Notes: a model not told the origin generated them from the sequence alone. Counted from the stretch's first letter, positions 36,420 to 46,241 are shown. The stretch: DNA of 64,000 nt from Stenotrophomonas cyclobalanopsidis (GCF_008710035.1 NZ_VYKI01000006.1:34715-98714), one strand, 5' to 3'. Program-made: numbers and translations.

Positions 36420-37487
36420 ATGAAAGGACCGCTGGGCTTCAACGCCGATGACCTGATGCAGGAAACCCTGGCCATGCAGCGCAAGCTGATGGAAGGGCTG
36501 AAGCTGCTGCCGCAGGTGGAGGACGTGAACTATGGCGCCACCGTCCGCGAGGAAGTCTGGCGCGACGGCAAGGTGGTGCTGTACCGCTTCGTGGGCGAGC
36601 AGGCGCCGACCCGCAGGCCGCCGCTGCTGATCGTCTACGCGCTGGTGAACCGGCCGTACATGGTCGACCTGCAGGCCGACCGTTCGCTGGTGCAGAAGCT
36701 GCTGGCGCTGGGCCAGGACGTGTACGTGCTGGACTGGGGCTACCCGGACCGCTCCGAGCGCTTCCAGACCCTGGAGGACTACCTGCTGCGCTACATCGAT
36801 GGCGCGGTGGATGCCCTGTGTGCGCGCAGCGGTGGGCCTGTGGACATGCTGGGTATCTGCCAGGGCGGCGTGTTCGCGCTGTGCTATGCCGCGCTGCGCC
36901 GGCAGAAGCTGGGCAACCTGATCACCATGGTCACCCCGGTCGATTTTCACACCGCCGACAACATGCTCTCGCACTGGGCACGGCAGGTGGACGTGGACCT
37001 GCTGGTGGACACGCTGGGCAACATCCCGGCCGACCTGATGAATGCCAGCTACCTGATGCTCAAGCCGTTCCGCCTGAACGTGCAGAAGTACGTGGGCCTG
37101 CTCGACATCCTCGACGACAAGGCGGCGCTGGAGGATTTCCTGCGCATGGAGAAGTGGATCTTCGATTCGCCGGACCTGTCGGGCGAGGCGTTCCGTGACT
37201 TCATCAAGCAGTTCTATCAGGGCAATGGGCTGGTGAACGGCACGGTGCGGATCGGCGAGGAAGCGGTCGACCTGTCGCAGGTGACGCTGCCGGTTCTGAA
37301 CATCTACGCCGAGCAGGACCATTTGGTGCCGCCGGACGCCTCGCGCGCGATGCGCGGGCGCCTGGGTACCGACGACTACACCGAGTCGAGTTTCCGCTGT
37401 GGCCACATCGGTATCTACGTCTCCGGCCGCGCGCAGCGCGAAGTGCCGGCGACGATCAATGGCTGGCTGAAGACCCGCGACCCGTAG
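36420..37487 (+). CDS. phaC: Class III polyhydroxyalkanoate synthase catalytic subunit
   Basis: Polymerises hydroxyacyl-CoA into PHA with PhaE. The 355-residue protein has the lipase-like box GICQGG around the catalytic Cys (about residue 147), the Asp in AEQDHLVPPDAS (about residue 300) and the His in CGHIGIYVSG (about residue 329). The size is normal for class III. The stop TAG is part of a SMAG GTAG tip (37484-37505), so the gene end and the repeat overlap by four bases. Confidence 0.94.
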   Translation: MKGPLGFNADDLMQETLAMQRKLMEGLKLLPQVEDVNYGATVREEVWRDGKVVLYRFVGEQAPTRRPPLLIVYALVNRPYMVDLQADRSLVQKLLALGQDVYVLDWGYPDRSERFQTLEDYLLRYIDGAVDALCARSGGPVDMLGICQGGVFALCYAALRRQKLGNLITMVTPVDFHTADNMLSHWARQVDVDLLVDTLGNIPADLMNASYLMLKPFRLNVQKYVGLLDILDDKAALEDFLRMEKWIFDSPDLSGEAFRDFIKQFYQGNGLVNGTVRIGEEAVDLSQVTLPVLNIYAEQDHLVPPDASRAMRGRLGTDDYTESSFRCGHIGIYVSGRAQREVPATINGWLKTRDP

Positions 37488-37534
37488 AGTCGAGCTTGCT
37501 CGACTGCCCCTGTAGAGTCGAGCCACGCTCGACT
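37484..37534. repeat. Two SMAG palindromes in direct order behind phaC
   Basis: GTAGAGTCGAGCTTGCTCGACT (37484-37505) and GTAGAGTCGAGCCACGCTCGACT (37512-37534). The first overlaps the phaC stop codon. They could act as a 3' stabiliser or terminator for the phaEC transcript. Confidence 0.87.
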
Positions 37535-37549
37535 ATTGCTGAGATACAG

Positions 37550-37918
37550 ATGGCATCACGACATCTACTGATCCTCGCCGCACTGCTGGCAGCGCCATCC
37601 GCCCACGCTGCCCCCGGCCCGCAGGCGCAGCGCGAGATCGCGCAGCTGATCGGCAGCCTCGATGGCTCGCAGTGCCGGTTCCAGCGCAACGGCAGCTGGC
37701 ATGACGCGGCCGAGGCGCGTGCGCACCTGCAGCGCAAGTACGACTACCTGCTGAAAAAGGACAAGGTCGACAGCGCCGAGCAGTTCATCGAGCGCGCCGC
37801 CAGCCAGAGCAGCATGAGCGGCAAGCCCTACCGCATCCAGTGCCCGGGACAGGCTGAACAGACCGCCGCCGCCTGGTTCGGCACCCGCCTGCAGGCGCTG
37901 CGCCAACGCACGCCGTAG
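37550..37918 (+). CDS. Exported DUF5329 protein
   Basis: A 122-residue periplasmic protein with a signal peptide (residues 1-20, ending AHA). The mature part QREIAQLIGSLDGSQCRFQRN, then HLQRKYDYLLKKDKVDSAEQFIERAAS and YRIQCPGQ matches DUF5329 (YfeK-like), with two cysteines probably bridged. The function is unknown. The start ATG 37550 sits directly after a SMAG element. Confidence 0.8.
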   Translation: MASRHLLILAALLAAPSAHAAPGPQAQREIAQLIGSLDGSQCRFQRNGSWHDAAEARAHLQRKYDYLLKKDKVDSAEQFIERAASQSSMSGKPYRIQCPGQAEQTAAAWFGTRLQALRQRTP

Positions 37919-37931
37919 ACATGCCGCCGGT

Positions 37932-37953
37932 GTAGAGTCGAGCTTGCTCGACT
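37932..37953 (+). repeat. Single SMAG palindrome
   Basis: GTAGAGTCGAGCTTGCTCGACT, identical to the copy at 37484, lies between the DUF5329 and PspC genes. Confidence 0.87.
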
Positions 37954-37984
37954 GCTTCTTGCCCGTAACCCAGGAGGTGCCCCT

Positions 37985-38188
37985 ATGAACACCACGCCAC
38001 GCACGCTGTCGCGTTCGTTGAACGATCGGATGATCGCCGGCGTGATGGGCGGCATTGCCCATCGCTTCGGCTGGAACCCCACCCTGGTGCGGATTCTGTT
38101 CGTGCTGGTGTCGATCGGTTCGGCCGCTTTCCCCGGCATCCTGGTCTACCTGCTCCTGTGGCTGCTGATCCCGAACGAGGCCGATTGA
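37985..38188 (+). CDS. PspC-domain membrane protein
   Basis: A 67-residue inner-membrane protein with the PspC domain: SLNDRMIAGVMGGIAHRFGW, NPTLVRILFVLVS and one membrane helix ending LLLWLLIPNE. PspC proteins belong to the phage-shock envelope stress response, but this short form occurs widely as a lone protein. A GGAGG ribosome site lies upstream. The next gene starts inside its stop codon region. Confidence 0.88.
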   Translation: MNTTPRTLSRSLNDRMIAGVMGGIAHRFGWNPTLVRILFVLVSIGSAAFPGILVYLLLWLLIPNEAD

Positions 38189-38637
38189 ACGCGACCCTGC
38201 GGCCTTGGCCGGTCTGGCTGCGCGCGCTGCAGGTGCTGGGCGCGGCCTGGACCCTGCCCAATACGCTGATCGGCGTGATTGGCGGGCTGGTCGGCCTGCT
38301 GGGCGGCGCGAAGCTGCGCTGGAGCGGCCGCGATTGTGCGCTCATCTTCGACCACTGGCCGTGGGGGCCGGGCGGGGCGATCACCCTGGGCAACGTGATC
38401 CTGCACACCGGCCACGACCTGGGCATGTCCTGCCGGACCTACGCGCACCAGGCGGGGTGGGCCGTGGAGCCGCTGATCAGGCTGGATGACCATGAGCGGG
38501 CGCACGTGTACCAGTACCTGGTGCTGGGGCCGCTGTACCTGCCGGTGTACCTGCTGTGCGGGGGCGTGAGTGCGCGTAACCCGTTCGAGCGGGCGGCGGA
38601 TCATTACGCCCGGTTCGGGCGTGGCTGGTGGCCGTAG
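38185..38637 (+). CDS. Membrane protein with an HExxH motif
   Basis: A 150-residue protein with hydrophobic segments (around NTLIGVIGGLVGLLGG and YLVLGPLYLPVYLLCGG) and the sequence DDHERAHVYQ, an HExxH-type zinc-peptidase motif between them. I do not know the family. The start TTG 38185 overlaps the PspC stop, so the two should be co-translated. A short metal-dependent protease or a degenerate relative is possible, but this is inferred from one motif only. Confidence 0.6.
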   Translation: MNATLRPWPVWLRALQVLGAAWTLPNTLIGVIGGLVGLLGGAKLRWSGRDCALIFDHWPWGPGGAITLGNVILHTGHDLGMSCRTYAHQAGWAVEPLIRLDDHERAHVYQYLVLGPLYLPVYLLCGGVSARNPFERAADHYARFGRGWWP

Positions 38638-38638
38638 T

Positions 38639-38888
38639 TTCCAGCCAACGGCGCAGCCACGGAAAAGAAAAGGAACAGCAGAAGCGGGTCGCGCGCTGCG
38701 CTTGCTCGTGTAGAGCCGAGCCTGCGCTCGGCTTGCTTTTCTCCCTGCGAAAAGCAGCCGAGCGTGGGCTCGGCTCTACAAAAAGCGGTCGGCCAGCCGT
38801 GGGCTCGGCTCTACAAAAAGCGGTCGGCCAGGCTGTTTCTTTTCCAGGGGTACCCGCGACCCTCTTGGGGCCGCGCCGTTGGCTGGAA
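38639..38888. mobile_element. 250-base MITE-like element with 16-base inverted ends and internal SMAGs
   Basis: TTCCAGCCAACGGCGC (38639-38654) is an exact reverse complement of GCGCCGTTGGCTGGAA (38873-38888). Further inward, GGAAAAGAAAAGGAACAGC on the left is matched by GCTGTTTCTTTTCC on the right. The interior contains three SMAG-type palindromes (38710-38733, 38756-38779, truncated 38795-38814) and a 35-base direct duplication (38764 and 38799). No ORF is present. No target duplication is obvious. The rest of the gap to 39083 shows nothing recognisable. Confidence 0.55.
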
Positions 38889-39083
38889 CTCCCCGTTTGT
38901 TAGTCGGAGGTTAACGATCCGTAAGCGTTCTGCAGTGATCGGGCAGTCATCTGCATGCAACCGATCGTCATTAGCCTTCGTGACGTTCCAGTCAGCTTGA
39001 TCGCGGTAAGCTCTATCCCGATGAGCTCGCAAGTACCGCTCATCGTGTGCAGTACGCAGTAGCAATCTGGAGGAAGACATCAC

Positions 39084-39299
39084 ATGGCAATCGTTCTCTA
39101 TGTCGGTGGTAGCAAGGATGGCGAGAAGGGCGTGGTGCCCTACGGCTTCAGCAAATCCCGCGCCGACACCGCGCTGGGGCCGGAGTTCTACACCGAGCGG
39201 TTCATGGAACTGCAGGGTGTCGGCAAGGTCCGGTTGATGGCCCTGGAAAGCCTGCGCGACGACATCGTCATGCAGCGCGCCGCCCGCCACTACCGTTGA
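39084..39299 (+). CDS. Small hypothetical cytoplasmic protein
   Basis: A 71-residue protein (MAIVLYVGGSKDGEKGVVPYG) with no signal peptide or membrane helix. It has a strong GGAGG ribosome site, so it is probably translated. I do not recognise a family or function. The 446-base gap upstream contains the MITE-like element and probably its promoter. Confidence 0.6.
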   Translation: MAIVLYVGGSKDGEKGVVPYGFSKSRADTALGPEFYTERFMELQGVGKVRLMALESLRDDIVMQRAARHYR

Positions 39300-39485
39300 C
39301 CCCGTAACACGCGGCAGGGCGCGCCCACCATCGCGCCCGCGCCGGCATCCCAGCCCCCCTCGCCAGGATGCCGGCGTCCCGACCGGCCACCGGAGGCTGA
39401 ATCCCGCTCCCTGTCAACGCCTTGTCCCGCTTGGTCTTGGGTTGCCAGAATGGGCCCTCCCGTAATGCGGCCCAGACCTGAAGAA

Positions 39486-41873
39486 ATGCACGACGCCAAG
39501 AACGCCCAGAGCGCGCTCGCCCAGCAGATCGCCCAGACCATCGCCGAGGAAATCGGTGCCCAGTCCGCCCAGGTACGTGCCGCCGTCGGCCTGCTCGACG
39601 AGGGCGCCAGCGTTCCGTTCATCGCCCGCTACCGCAAGGAAGTCACCGGTGGCCTGGACGACACCCAGCTGCGCAACCTGGAAACCCGCCTGACCTACCT
39701 GCGCGAGCTGGAAGACCGCCGCGCAGCCGTGCTGGCCAGCATCGGCGAGCAGGGCAAGCTGAGCGCCGAACTGCGCAACGACATCCTCGCCGCCGGTACC
39801 AAGAGCCGGCTGGAAGATCTGTACCTGCCGTACAAGCCCAAGCGCCGCACCCGCGCGCAGATCGCCCGCGAGGCCGGGCTGGAGCCGCTGGCCGATGGCC
39901 TGCTGGTCGACCCGACGCAGGATCCGCAGGTGTTCGCGGCCACCTTCGTCGACACCGACAAGGGCGTGGCCGATACCAAGGCTGCGCTGGAAGGCGCCCG
40001 CGCGATCCTGATGGAGCGCTGGGGCGAAGATGCCGCGCTGGTGGGCGAACTGCGCACCTGGCTGGGCGAAACCGGCGTCATCCGCGCCCGCGTGGCCGAG
40101 GGCAAGGAAAACGAAGGCGCCAAGTACCGCGACTATTTCGAGCACGCCGAGTCGCTGGCGAAGATTCCTTCGCACCGCCTGCTGGCGCTGTTCCGCGCGC
40201 GCCGCGAAGAGATCCTGTTCCTGGAACTGGACCCGGGCAGCGATGCCGAGGCCGGCCACCAGTACGCCGAAGGGCGCGTGGCGCGCAAGGCCGGCATCTC
40301 CGACCAGGGCCGCGTCGCCGATCGCTGGCTGCTCGATGCCTGCCGCCTGACCTGGCGTGCCAAGCTGCATACGCACCTGCTGCTGGACCTGTTCAACCAG
40401 GCGCGTGAGAAGGCCGAGGCCGACGCGATTGCGGTGTTCGGCGACAACCTCAAGGACCTGCTGCTGGCCGCACCTGCCGGGCCGAAGACCGTGCTGGGAC
40501 TGGACCCGGGCATCCGCACCGGCTGCAAGATCGCCGTGGTCGATGCCACCGGCAAGCTGGTGGCGACCGAGACCATCTATCCGCACGAGCCGCGCCGGCA
40601 GTGGGATCAGTCGCTGCAGACGATCAAGCAGCTGTGTGCGAAGCACGACGTCGAGCTGATCGCGATCGGCAACGGCACCGCCAGCCGGGAGACCGACAAG
40701 CTGGCCGGCGAGGCGATCAAGGCCGCCGGCAACCCGAAGCTGCAGAAGGTGGTGGTCAGCGAAGCCGGTGCCTCGGTGTACTCGGCGTCCGAATTCGCGG
40801 CCAAGGAGTTCCCTGGCCTGGACGTGTCGCTGCGCGGCGCGGTGTCGATTGCCCGCCGCCTGCAGGACCCGCTGGCCGAACTGGTGAAGATCGAACCGAA
40901 GGCGATCGGCGTCGGCCAGTACCAGCACGACGTGGACCAGTACCGCCTGGCGCGGGCGCTGGATGCGCGCGTGGAGGACTGCGTGAACGCCGTCGGCGTG
41001 TACGTCAACACCGCGTCGGCCGCGCTGCTGTCGCGCGTGTCCGGCCTGTCATCCACGGTGGCCGAGAACATCGTGCGCCACCGCGATGACAACGGCCCGT
41101 TCAAGCGCCGCAAGGACCTACTGAAGGTGGCGCGGCTGGGCGAGAAGACGTTCGAGCAGTGCGCCGGCTTCCTGCGCATCGCCGATGGCGACCAGCCGCT
41201 GGATGCCTCGGCCGTGCACCCGGAAGCCTATCCGGTGGTCGAGCGCATCGTCGCCAGCACCGCGCGGCCGATCAAGGCGCTGATCGGTGATGGCAGCTTC
41301 CTCCGAGGCCTGCAGGCCGAACAGTTCACCGACGCGACCTTCGGCGTGCCGACCGTGCGCGACATCCTCAAGGAACTGGAAAAGCCGGGCCGCGATCCCC
41401 GTCCGGAATTCAAGGCCGCGCGCTTCGCCGAGGGCGTCGAGGACATCAAGGACCTGCGCGAAGGCATGGTGCTGGAAGGCGTGGTCAGCAACGTGGCGGC
41501 CTTCGGTGCGTTCGTCGACATCGGCGTGCACCAGGACGGGCTCATCCACATCTCGGCGCTCTCGGACACCTTCGTCAAGGATCCGCGCGACGTGGTCAAG
41601 GCCGGCGACATCGTCAAGGTGAAGGTGCTGGAGGTGGACGTGCCGCGCAAGCGCATCGCCCTGACCCGGCGCCTGGACGACACCCCCGGCCAGGCCACCA
41701 GCCGGCCCGGCCAGCGCGAGGAGCGCGGCCAGGGGCAGGGGCCGCGCCGCGATGCCGGCGGTCCGCACCGTGGCCAGAGCCGCGGGCAGGGCACGGGCGC
41801 CCGTCCGACGCAGTCGGCGCCACCGGCCAACAACGCCCTGGCCGACGCCTTCGCCCGCGCCAAGCGCAGCTGA
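39486..41873 (+). CDS. tex: Tex family RNA-binding protein
   Basis: A broadly conserved cytoplasmic nucleic-acid-binding protein linked to transcription and toxin regulation. The 795-residue protein has the N-terminal helix-turn-helix region, the YqgF-like RNase H-fold domain ([19 protein letters not shown], about residue 337), a helix-hairpin-helix region ([20 protein letters not shown]) and a C-terminal S1 domain ([20 protein letters not shown]). The tail after the S1 domain is Gly/Arg/Gln-rich. The start at 39486 ([11 protein letters not shown]) gives the normal length. Confidence 0.94.
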   Translation: MHDAKNAQSALAQQIAQTIAEEIGAQSAQVRAAVGLLDEGASVPFIARYRKEVTGGLDDTQLRNLETRLTYLRELEDRRAAVLASIGEQGKLSAELRNDILAAGTKSRLEDLYLPYKPKRRTRAQIAREAGLEPLADGLLVDPTQDPQVFAATFVDTDKGVADTKAALEGARAILMERWGEDAALVGELRTWLGETGVIRARVAEGKENEGAKYRDYFEHAESLAKIPSHRLLALFRARREEILFLELDPGSDAEAGHQYAEGRVARKAGISDQGRVADRWLLDACRLTWRAKLHTHLLLDLFNQAREKAEADAIAVFGDNLKDLLLAAPAGPKTVLGLDPGIRTGCKIAVVDATGKLVATETIYPHEPRRQWDQSLQTIKQLCAKHDVELIAIGNGTASRETDKLAGEAIKAAGNPKLQKVVVSEAGASVYSASEFAAKEFPGLDVSLRGAVSIARRLQDPLAELVKIEPKAIGVGQYQHDVDQYRLARALDARVEDCVNAVGVYVNTASAALLSRVSGLSSTVAENIVRHRDDNGPFKRRKDLLKVARLGEKTFEQCAGFLRIADGDQPLDASAVHPEAYPVVERIVASTARPIKALIGDGSFLRGLQAEQFTDATFGVPTVRDILKELEKPGRDPRPEFKAARFAEGVEDIKDLREGMVLEGVVSNVAAFGAFVDIGVHQDGLIHISALSDTFVKDPRDVVKAGDIVKVKVLEVDVPRKRIALTRRLDDTPGQATSRPGQREERGQGQGPRRDAGGPHRGQSRGQGTGARPTQSAPPANNALADAFARAKRS

Positions 41874-42079
41874 GTCCGGCACCCCTCCAGGCGCTGGCCT
41901 GCGAGGGGGACTTGTCGAGGTTCCCCCGCAGTGCGCACACTTGCGCCCAAGGGGGGCCATCGGGCCGTCCCGTCGTCGCCGGGGAGGGCCGTGGCGCCAA
42001 TCGTTCCCGCCAGCATCCATGAGGGCTGCCGCCTTGCGCTGCGGCCCGCGCGCGCCTGCGTGCAGGGCAGGGAGGGCTG

Positions 42080-44263
42080 ATGGGCAGCCCCGGCAACCAC
42101 GAAGACAACCTGGTCGAGCGGCGCCTGGTGGAGCTGGCCGAAGACCGCCGCCGCCTGGCGATGATCATCGAAGGCACCGCAGCGGGCACCTGGGAATGGA
42201 ACGTGCAGACCGGCCAGATGCGCATCAACGCGCGCTGGGCCGAGATCGTCGGCTATCGCCAGGAAGAGCTGGAGCCGGTGAACCAGGATACGTTCCAGGC
42301 GCTGGTCCATCCTGATGACCTGGCCCGTTCCGATGCCGCGCTGGAGGAGCACTTCCGCGGGCACACCGACCACTATGCCTGCCTGCTGCGCATGCGCCAC
42401 AAGGACGGCCGCTGGATCTGGATCCACGACCGCGGGCGCGTGTTCGAGCGGGACGGGCAGGGGCGCCCGGTATGGATGGCCGGCGCCCACGACGACGTGA
42501 CCGAGCTGCAGCAGGCCCGGCAGGACGCGGCGGAAATGCGCCAGCGGCTGCAGGCGCTGGTCGATGCATCCGACGAAGTGGCGGTGATGGCCACTGACCC
42601 GCAGGGCATGATCACCCTGTTCAACAGCGGCGCCGAGCGCCTGCTGGGCTATACGGCCGATGACGTGGTGGGCCGGGTCGATCCGGGCATTTTCCACGAG
42701 CCCGACGAAATCGCCGCGTTCCTGGCGCCGCTGGCCGATGCCGAAGGACGCCTGCCGACCGTCTTCCAGGCGCTGGCGGCGCAGGCCCAGGGCCGCACGT
42801 TCTCGCGGCAGTGGACTTTCCTGCGCAAGGATGGCCAGCGCCGCCAGGTGCGCCTGTCGATCAGCCGCATGGACGGTGCCGACGGCCAGCGCATCGGCTA
42901 CGTTGGCATGGCCATCGACATCACCGAGATGCAGCAGGCGCGTGCCGATGCGCGGCTGGCTGCGGACAAGTTCGCCGGTGCGTTCACCTCGGCAGCGCTG
43001 GGCATGGCCCTGGTCTCGCTGGAAGGGCGCTGGCTGGACGTCAACAATGCGCTGTGCCGCATCCTCGGCTACCCGCGCGAAGAGCTGCTGCAGGTGGATT
43101 TCCAGCGCCTCACCCATCCGGCGGACCTGCAGACCGATCTGGCGCTGGTGCAGGACCTGCTGGCTGGCAGGCGCAATTACTACCACCTGGAAAAGCGCTA
43201 CCTCAACCGCGATGGCAACACCATCTGGGCGCGCCTGTCGGTTTCGCTGGTGCGCAACGAGCGCGGAGAGCCGCTGCATTTCGTGTCGCAGATCCAGGAC
43301 GTCACCGCCCAGCGCAGCAGCGAGCAGCGCCTGTACGAAACCGAGCAGCGCAGCCGCATCACCCTGGATGCGGTGGCCGACCTGGTCCTGAGCGTGACCC
43401 TGGAAGGACGTATCGAGTACGCCAACGCTGCGGCCGTGCGCATCCTGGCGGGTGACAACGCGCTGGCCCTGGCCGGCCACAACGTGCAGGACGTGCTGTC
43501 GCTGACCACCGAATACGCGCCCGGCTCGGTGCTGGATGTGGCCGTGCTGCTGGACCCGGACAGCAACGCAGTGGACCTGCATGCCGACCTGCTGATGCGG
43601 GTGGGCGCGGCCGCGGTGCCGGTGGACCTGACCCGCGCCTGGCTGCGCGACGACGAGGGCAATGTGCGCGGCGCAGTGTGGGTGTTGCGCGACGATACCC
43701 AACAGCGCGCCCGCGAGCGCGAGGCACGCCATCTGGCCGAGATCGATCCCTTGACCGAACTGGGCAACCGGCGGGGTTTCGAGGCGCACCTGCAGCAGGC
43801 GATCACCCGCGTGGAGCGTACCGGCCAGGCGGCCTCGCTGATGTTCATCGACCTGGACCGGTTCAAGCCCATCAACGATACCTGGGGCCATCTGGCTGGC
43901 GATGCCGTGTTGTGGGCGGTGGCCAGCGTGCTCCGCCATGGCGTGCGCGATTCGGACATCGTGGCGCGGCTGGGCGGCGACGAATTCGCGGTGATCCTGC
44001 CCGGCTGTGGCCCGCGCCGGGCCGCGCGCATCGGCTGCGAACTGCTGCAGACCCTGGGCGCGCTGTCCATTCCGTGGGACATGGCGCGGCTACGCGTCGG
44101 CGCCAGCATCGGCATCGCGCCGCTGGAGGCGGGCATGACGGTGGACGAGGCGGTGGCTTCGGCCGATGCCCAGTGCTACCGGGCCAAGGCCATGGGCCGC
44201 AACAACGTGCAGGTGCAGGGCGAGCTGGGTGAACTGCGCGGCGAGGACAACGACGCGGGCTGA
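42080..44263 (+). CDS. Four-PAS diguanylate cyclase
   Basis: Makes cyclic-di-GMP in response to a PAS-detected signal. The 727-residue soluble protein has four PAS/PAC modules (about residues 15-150, 151-300, 301-430 and 431-555) and a C-terminal GGDEF domain with an intact RLGGDEF active site. An I-site RDSD lies five residues before GGDEF, so product feedback inhibition is expected. There is no membrane helix and no EAL domain. The signal and cofactors of the PAS domains are unknown. Confidence 0.9.
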   Translation: MGSPGNHEDNLVERRLVELAEDRRRLAMIIEGTAAGTWEWNVQTGQMRINARWAEIVGYRQEELEPVNQDTFQALVHPDDLARSDAALEEHFRGHTDHYACLLRMRHKDGRWIWIHDRGRVFERDGQGRPVWMAGAHDDVTELQQARQDAAEMRQRLQALVDASDEVAVMATDPQGMITLFNSGAERLLGYTADDVVGRVDPGIFHEPDEIAAFLAPLADAEGRLPTVFQALAAQAQGRTFSRQWTFLRKDGQRRQVRLSISRMDGADGQRIGYVGMAIDITEMQQARADARLAADKFAGAFTSAALGMALVSLEGRWLDVNNALCRILGYPREELLQVDFQRLTHPADLQTDLALVQDLLAGRRNYYHLEKRYLNRDGNTIWARLSVSLVRNERGEPLHFVSQIQDVTAQRSSEQRLYETEQRSRITLDAVADLVLSVTLEGRIEYANAAAVRILAGDNALALAGHNVQDVLSLTTEYAPGSVLDVAVLLDPDSNAVDLHADLLMRVGAAAVPVDLTRAWLRDDEGNVRGAVWVLRDDTQQRAREREARHLAEIDPLTELGNRRGFEAHLQQAITRVERTGQAASLMFIDLDRFKPINDTWGHLAGDAVLWAVASVLRHGVRDSDIVARLGGDEFAVILPGCGPRRAARIGCELLQTLGALSIPWDMARLRVGASIGIAPLEAGMTVDEAVASADAQCYRAKAMGRNNVQVQGELGELRGEDNDAG

Positions 44264-44365
44264 ACCGGTGCGTACCGCAAGAGGCTTGATACGGTCTCAA
44301 CCTGTGAGAGGGCGGGGCGGAACAATCGCCCCATCGCCCCATCGCCACCTCGACAGGGAGTTGCC

Positions 44366-44617
44366 ATGAGCCGTTGGAACACACAGATCGTCGGTGCCTA
44401 CGCGCCCGCCTGCATTGGCTGGCTGCTGGCGCTGGCCGGTGGCCTGCGCCTGGAGCAGCTTCGCCTCGATCCCTTGGCGCAGTCGCTGGTGCCGGTCCTG
44501 CAGTGGGGCGTGGCCAGCGCACTACTGGCCACCCTGGGCTGCATCATCGGCGCCAGCGCGGTGCTGTGGCGCAATGGACGGCGCCTGGGCTGCGCGTGTT
44601 CGTCTCGCCCCCGTTGA
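44366..44617 (+). CDS. Small membrane protein of unknown function
   Basis: An 83-residue protein with two likely membrane helices (around YAPACIGWLLALAGGL and WGVASALLATLGCIIGASAVLW) and a basic C-terminus. GGGAG precedes the ATG. No family recognised. A SMAG pair follows 20 bases after the stop. Confidence 0.6.
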   Translation: MSRWNTQIVGAYAPACIGWLLALAGGLRLEQLRLDPLAQSLVPVLQWGVASALLATLGCIIGASAVLWRNGRRLGCACSSRPR

Positions 44618-44636
44618 TGGTCAAGACGTTCGGCCC

Positions 44637-44696
44637 GTAGAGTCGAGCTTGCTCGACTGCTGTCGGCCAGAATCAGTCGAGCAAGCTCGACTCTAC
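44637..44696. repeat. SMAG inverted pair (GTAGAGTCGAGC type)
   Basis: GTAGAGTCGAGCTTGCTCGACT (44637-44658) and its exact reverse complement (44675-44696) are separated by 16 bases, giving a potential long hairpin between convergent genes. Confidence 0.88.
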
Positions 44697-44711
44697 GGAC
44701 AGCGTGGCGAC

Positions 44712-45800
44712 TCAACGCAGTACCGGCTCCGCATCCACCAGCCGCACGTCATGCATCTGGTCGAGGTAGGCCTCGTAGTAGCCTTTGTGCGAGGCACCGA
44801 CAATGGCGAGCAATCGTGTGCCCGGATGCTGCCCAAGCACGTCGCGGATGTTGGCAACCATGCGCAGGTTGCGGGTTTCCCAGTAGCCGAGGTAACTGCG
44901 CCCGAATGCCTCGGCGGAGGGGTCCTGCAGCGCAGCGCCGAAGTCTGCACGGTAGGCAAGTTCAGCCCATTCGGGGCGGTTGTAGGCGCGATACAGGGCA
45001 AGAACCCCATCTGACGCGGCAAGCGCCGCATACAGCGGCGTGTCAACGCCCTTCATCGCCTGCACATAGGGGTTGTCCCAGACGGCTTCCAACGCTTTGC
45101 GGCTGGCGTCGATCTGTTCCGGCGGCGTGGGTGAATCGGCCGTGTGGTCATCCACCGCCCACAGCCGGTCATGTCCCAGCCGCGCGGCAAGCACGGCAGC
45201 AAGCTGGTACGTTTCCTGCCGGCGCGCCCCATGCGCGCTAAGGGTCTGTACCAGAGCGGGCGTCAGCCCATCGCCAGCGTGCCGCTCCGATGCCTGAAGG
45301 CGAAGCCACTGTACCTGCGCAGAGCCGGGTTCGCCCGCTGCAAGCAGGATGGCAGCAAGATGGCGTCGTTGTGAGGGCGTTGCATCCTTTGGCAACGCTG
45401 CCAGCAAACGCTCTGCTTCGCCGCTTGCGACGGGGACATCCATGCCGGTGGCCGCCTGTGCCGCCGTGGTATCGAAGCAGTAGGTCTGCGCGGTTTCCGC
45501 GTAGCGCAGCGGATTGCGGCGCATGAAGTCGCATTGCGTTCCAGACAGGTTCTCTGTGGCGATGGCGTCAGGCATCCAGGCCGCCAATCGCTCAAGCAGG
45601 GGCTGCAGCTGCGCCGGTTCGAAGGTCTTCGGCAACTGCGAAAGGTGTGGCGTAGCGAGAACCAGGACGTCATTCAAGCGGCCGGCAGGCGGTCCCTTGT
45701 GCTCGCCAGGATGGAAGCTGGGTCGGTAGGGCGCATCGGCGGCGCCGGCGGCGGCACTGCACAGGCTCAGCAACAGAACACAGGCACGACGCTTGAACAT
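44712..45800 (-). CDS. Exported DUF5694 protein
   Basis: A 362-residue periplasmic protein with a signal peptide (residues 1-21, ending AGAA). The mature part has VLVLATPHLSQLPKTFEPA and a C-terminal NIRDVLGQHPGTRLLAIVGA followed by SHKGYYEAYL, the DUF5694 pattern, which is distantly reminiscent of TraB/ChaN-type domains. The function is unknown. The start at 45800 has a GGAGAAG site. No operon partner: neighbours are a SMAG pair and a divergent small gene. Confidence 0.78.
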   Translation of the reverse strand: MFKRRACVLLLSLCSAAAGAADAPYRPSFHPGEHKGPPAGRLNDVLVLATPHLSQLPKTFEPAQLQPLLERLAAWMPDAIATENLSGTQCDFMRRNPLRYAETAQTYCFDTTAAQAATGMDVPVASGEAERLLAALPKDATPSQRRHLAAILLAAGEPGSAQVQWLRLQASERHAGDGLTPALVQTLSAHGARRQETYQLAAVLAARLGHDRLWAVDDHTADSPTPPEQIDASRKALEAVWDNPYVQAMKGVDTPLYAALAASDGVLALYRAYNRPEWAELAYRADFGAALQDPSAEAFGRSYLGYWETRNLRMVANIRDVLGQHPGTRLLAIVGASHKGYYEAYLDQMHDVRLVDAEPVLR

Positions 45801-45965
45801 GGGCTTCTCCTTACAATGGATGCATCCGTGATGACGATGATGCTGCACGCAGCGCCGCGCGATGTAATCCCTCGTTGGTCATTGCAACCTTCTGGGCGCT
45901 GCATGCATCGCAGCCAGGCGGGGCATGGGTAACAATGAACCTCGCAACCTGGAACGAACAACGAC

Positions 45966-46241
45966 ATGGATGCTGCACTCCCCATCGTGACCATCGCCGC
46001 ACTGCTTGGTGCGATCGTCGGCTTTGTCGGGCCGCTGGGCTGGCGCTGGCAGCTGCTGCGGCTGTCGCCGGCGCTGCTGCTGCCGGTGGCCCTGCATGTT
46101 CTGCAGAGCAACTCATGGGGCATGGGGGGCGGCGGCATCTGGGTGGCCGCAGCACTGGCGGTCTTCGTGGGCAGTCTCGGCTACCTGCCGGCGGTGCTGG
46201 CCATTGCCGTGCTGCGCTGGATGGTGTGGCGTCAACGTTGA
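45966..46241 (+). CDS. Small membrane protein of unknown function
   Basis: A 91-residue protein made almost entirely of three hydrophobic segments (PIVTIAALLGAIVGFVGPLG, LSPALLLPVALHVL and IWVAAALAVFVGSLGYLPAV), so an inner-membrane protein. A short glycine run (GMGGGGI) lies between segments. No family recognised. Confidence 0.6.
   Translation: MDAALPIVTIAALLGAIVGFVGPLGWRWQLLRLSPALLLPVALHVLQSNSWGMGGGGIWVAAALAVFVGSLGYLPAVLAIAVLRWMVWRQR

Noticed and set aside
41882..41908. G+C-rich hairpin after tex as a terminator
   Set aside because: The stem has an internal mismatch and no T-run follows; too weak to annotate.
42000..43939. Long - strand open frame opposite the PAS-GGDEF gene (extends to 41228)
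   Set aside because: Antisense to tex and the diguanylate cyclase, both with full domain evidence.
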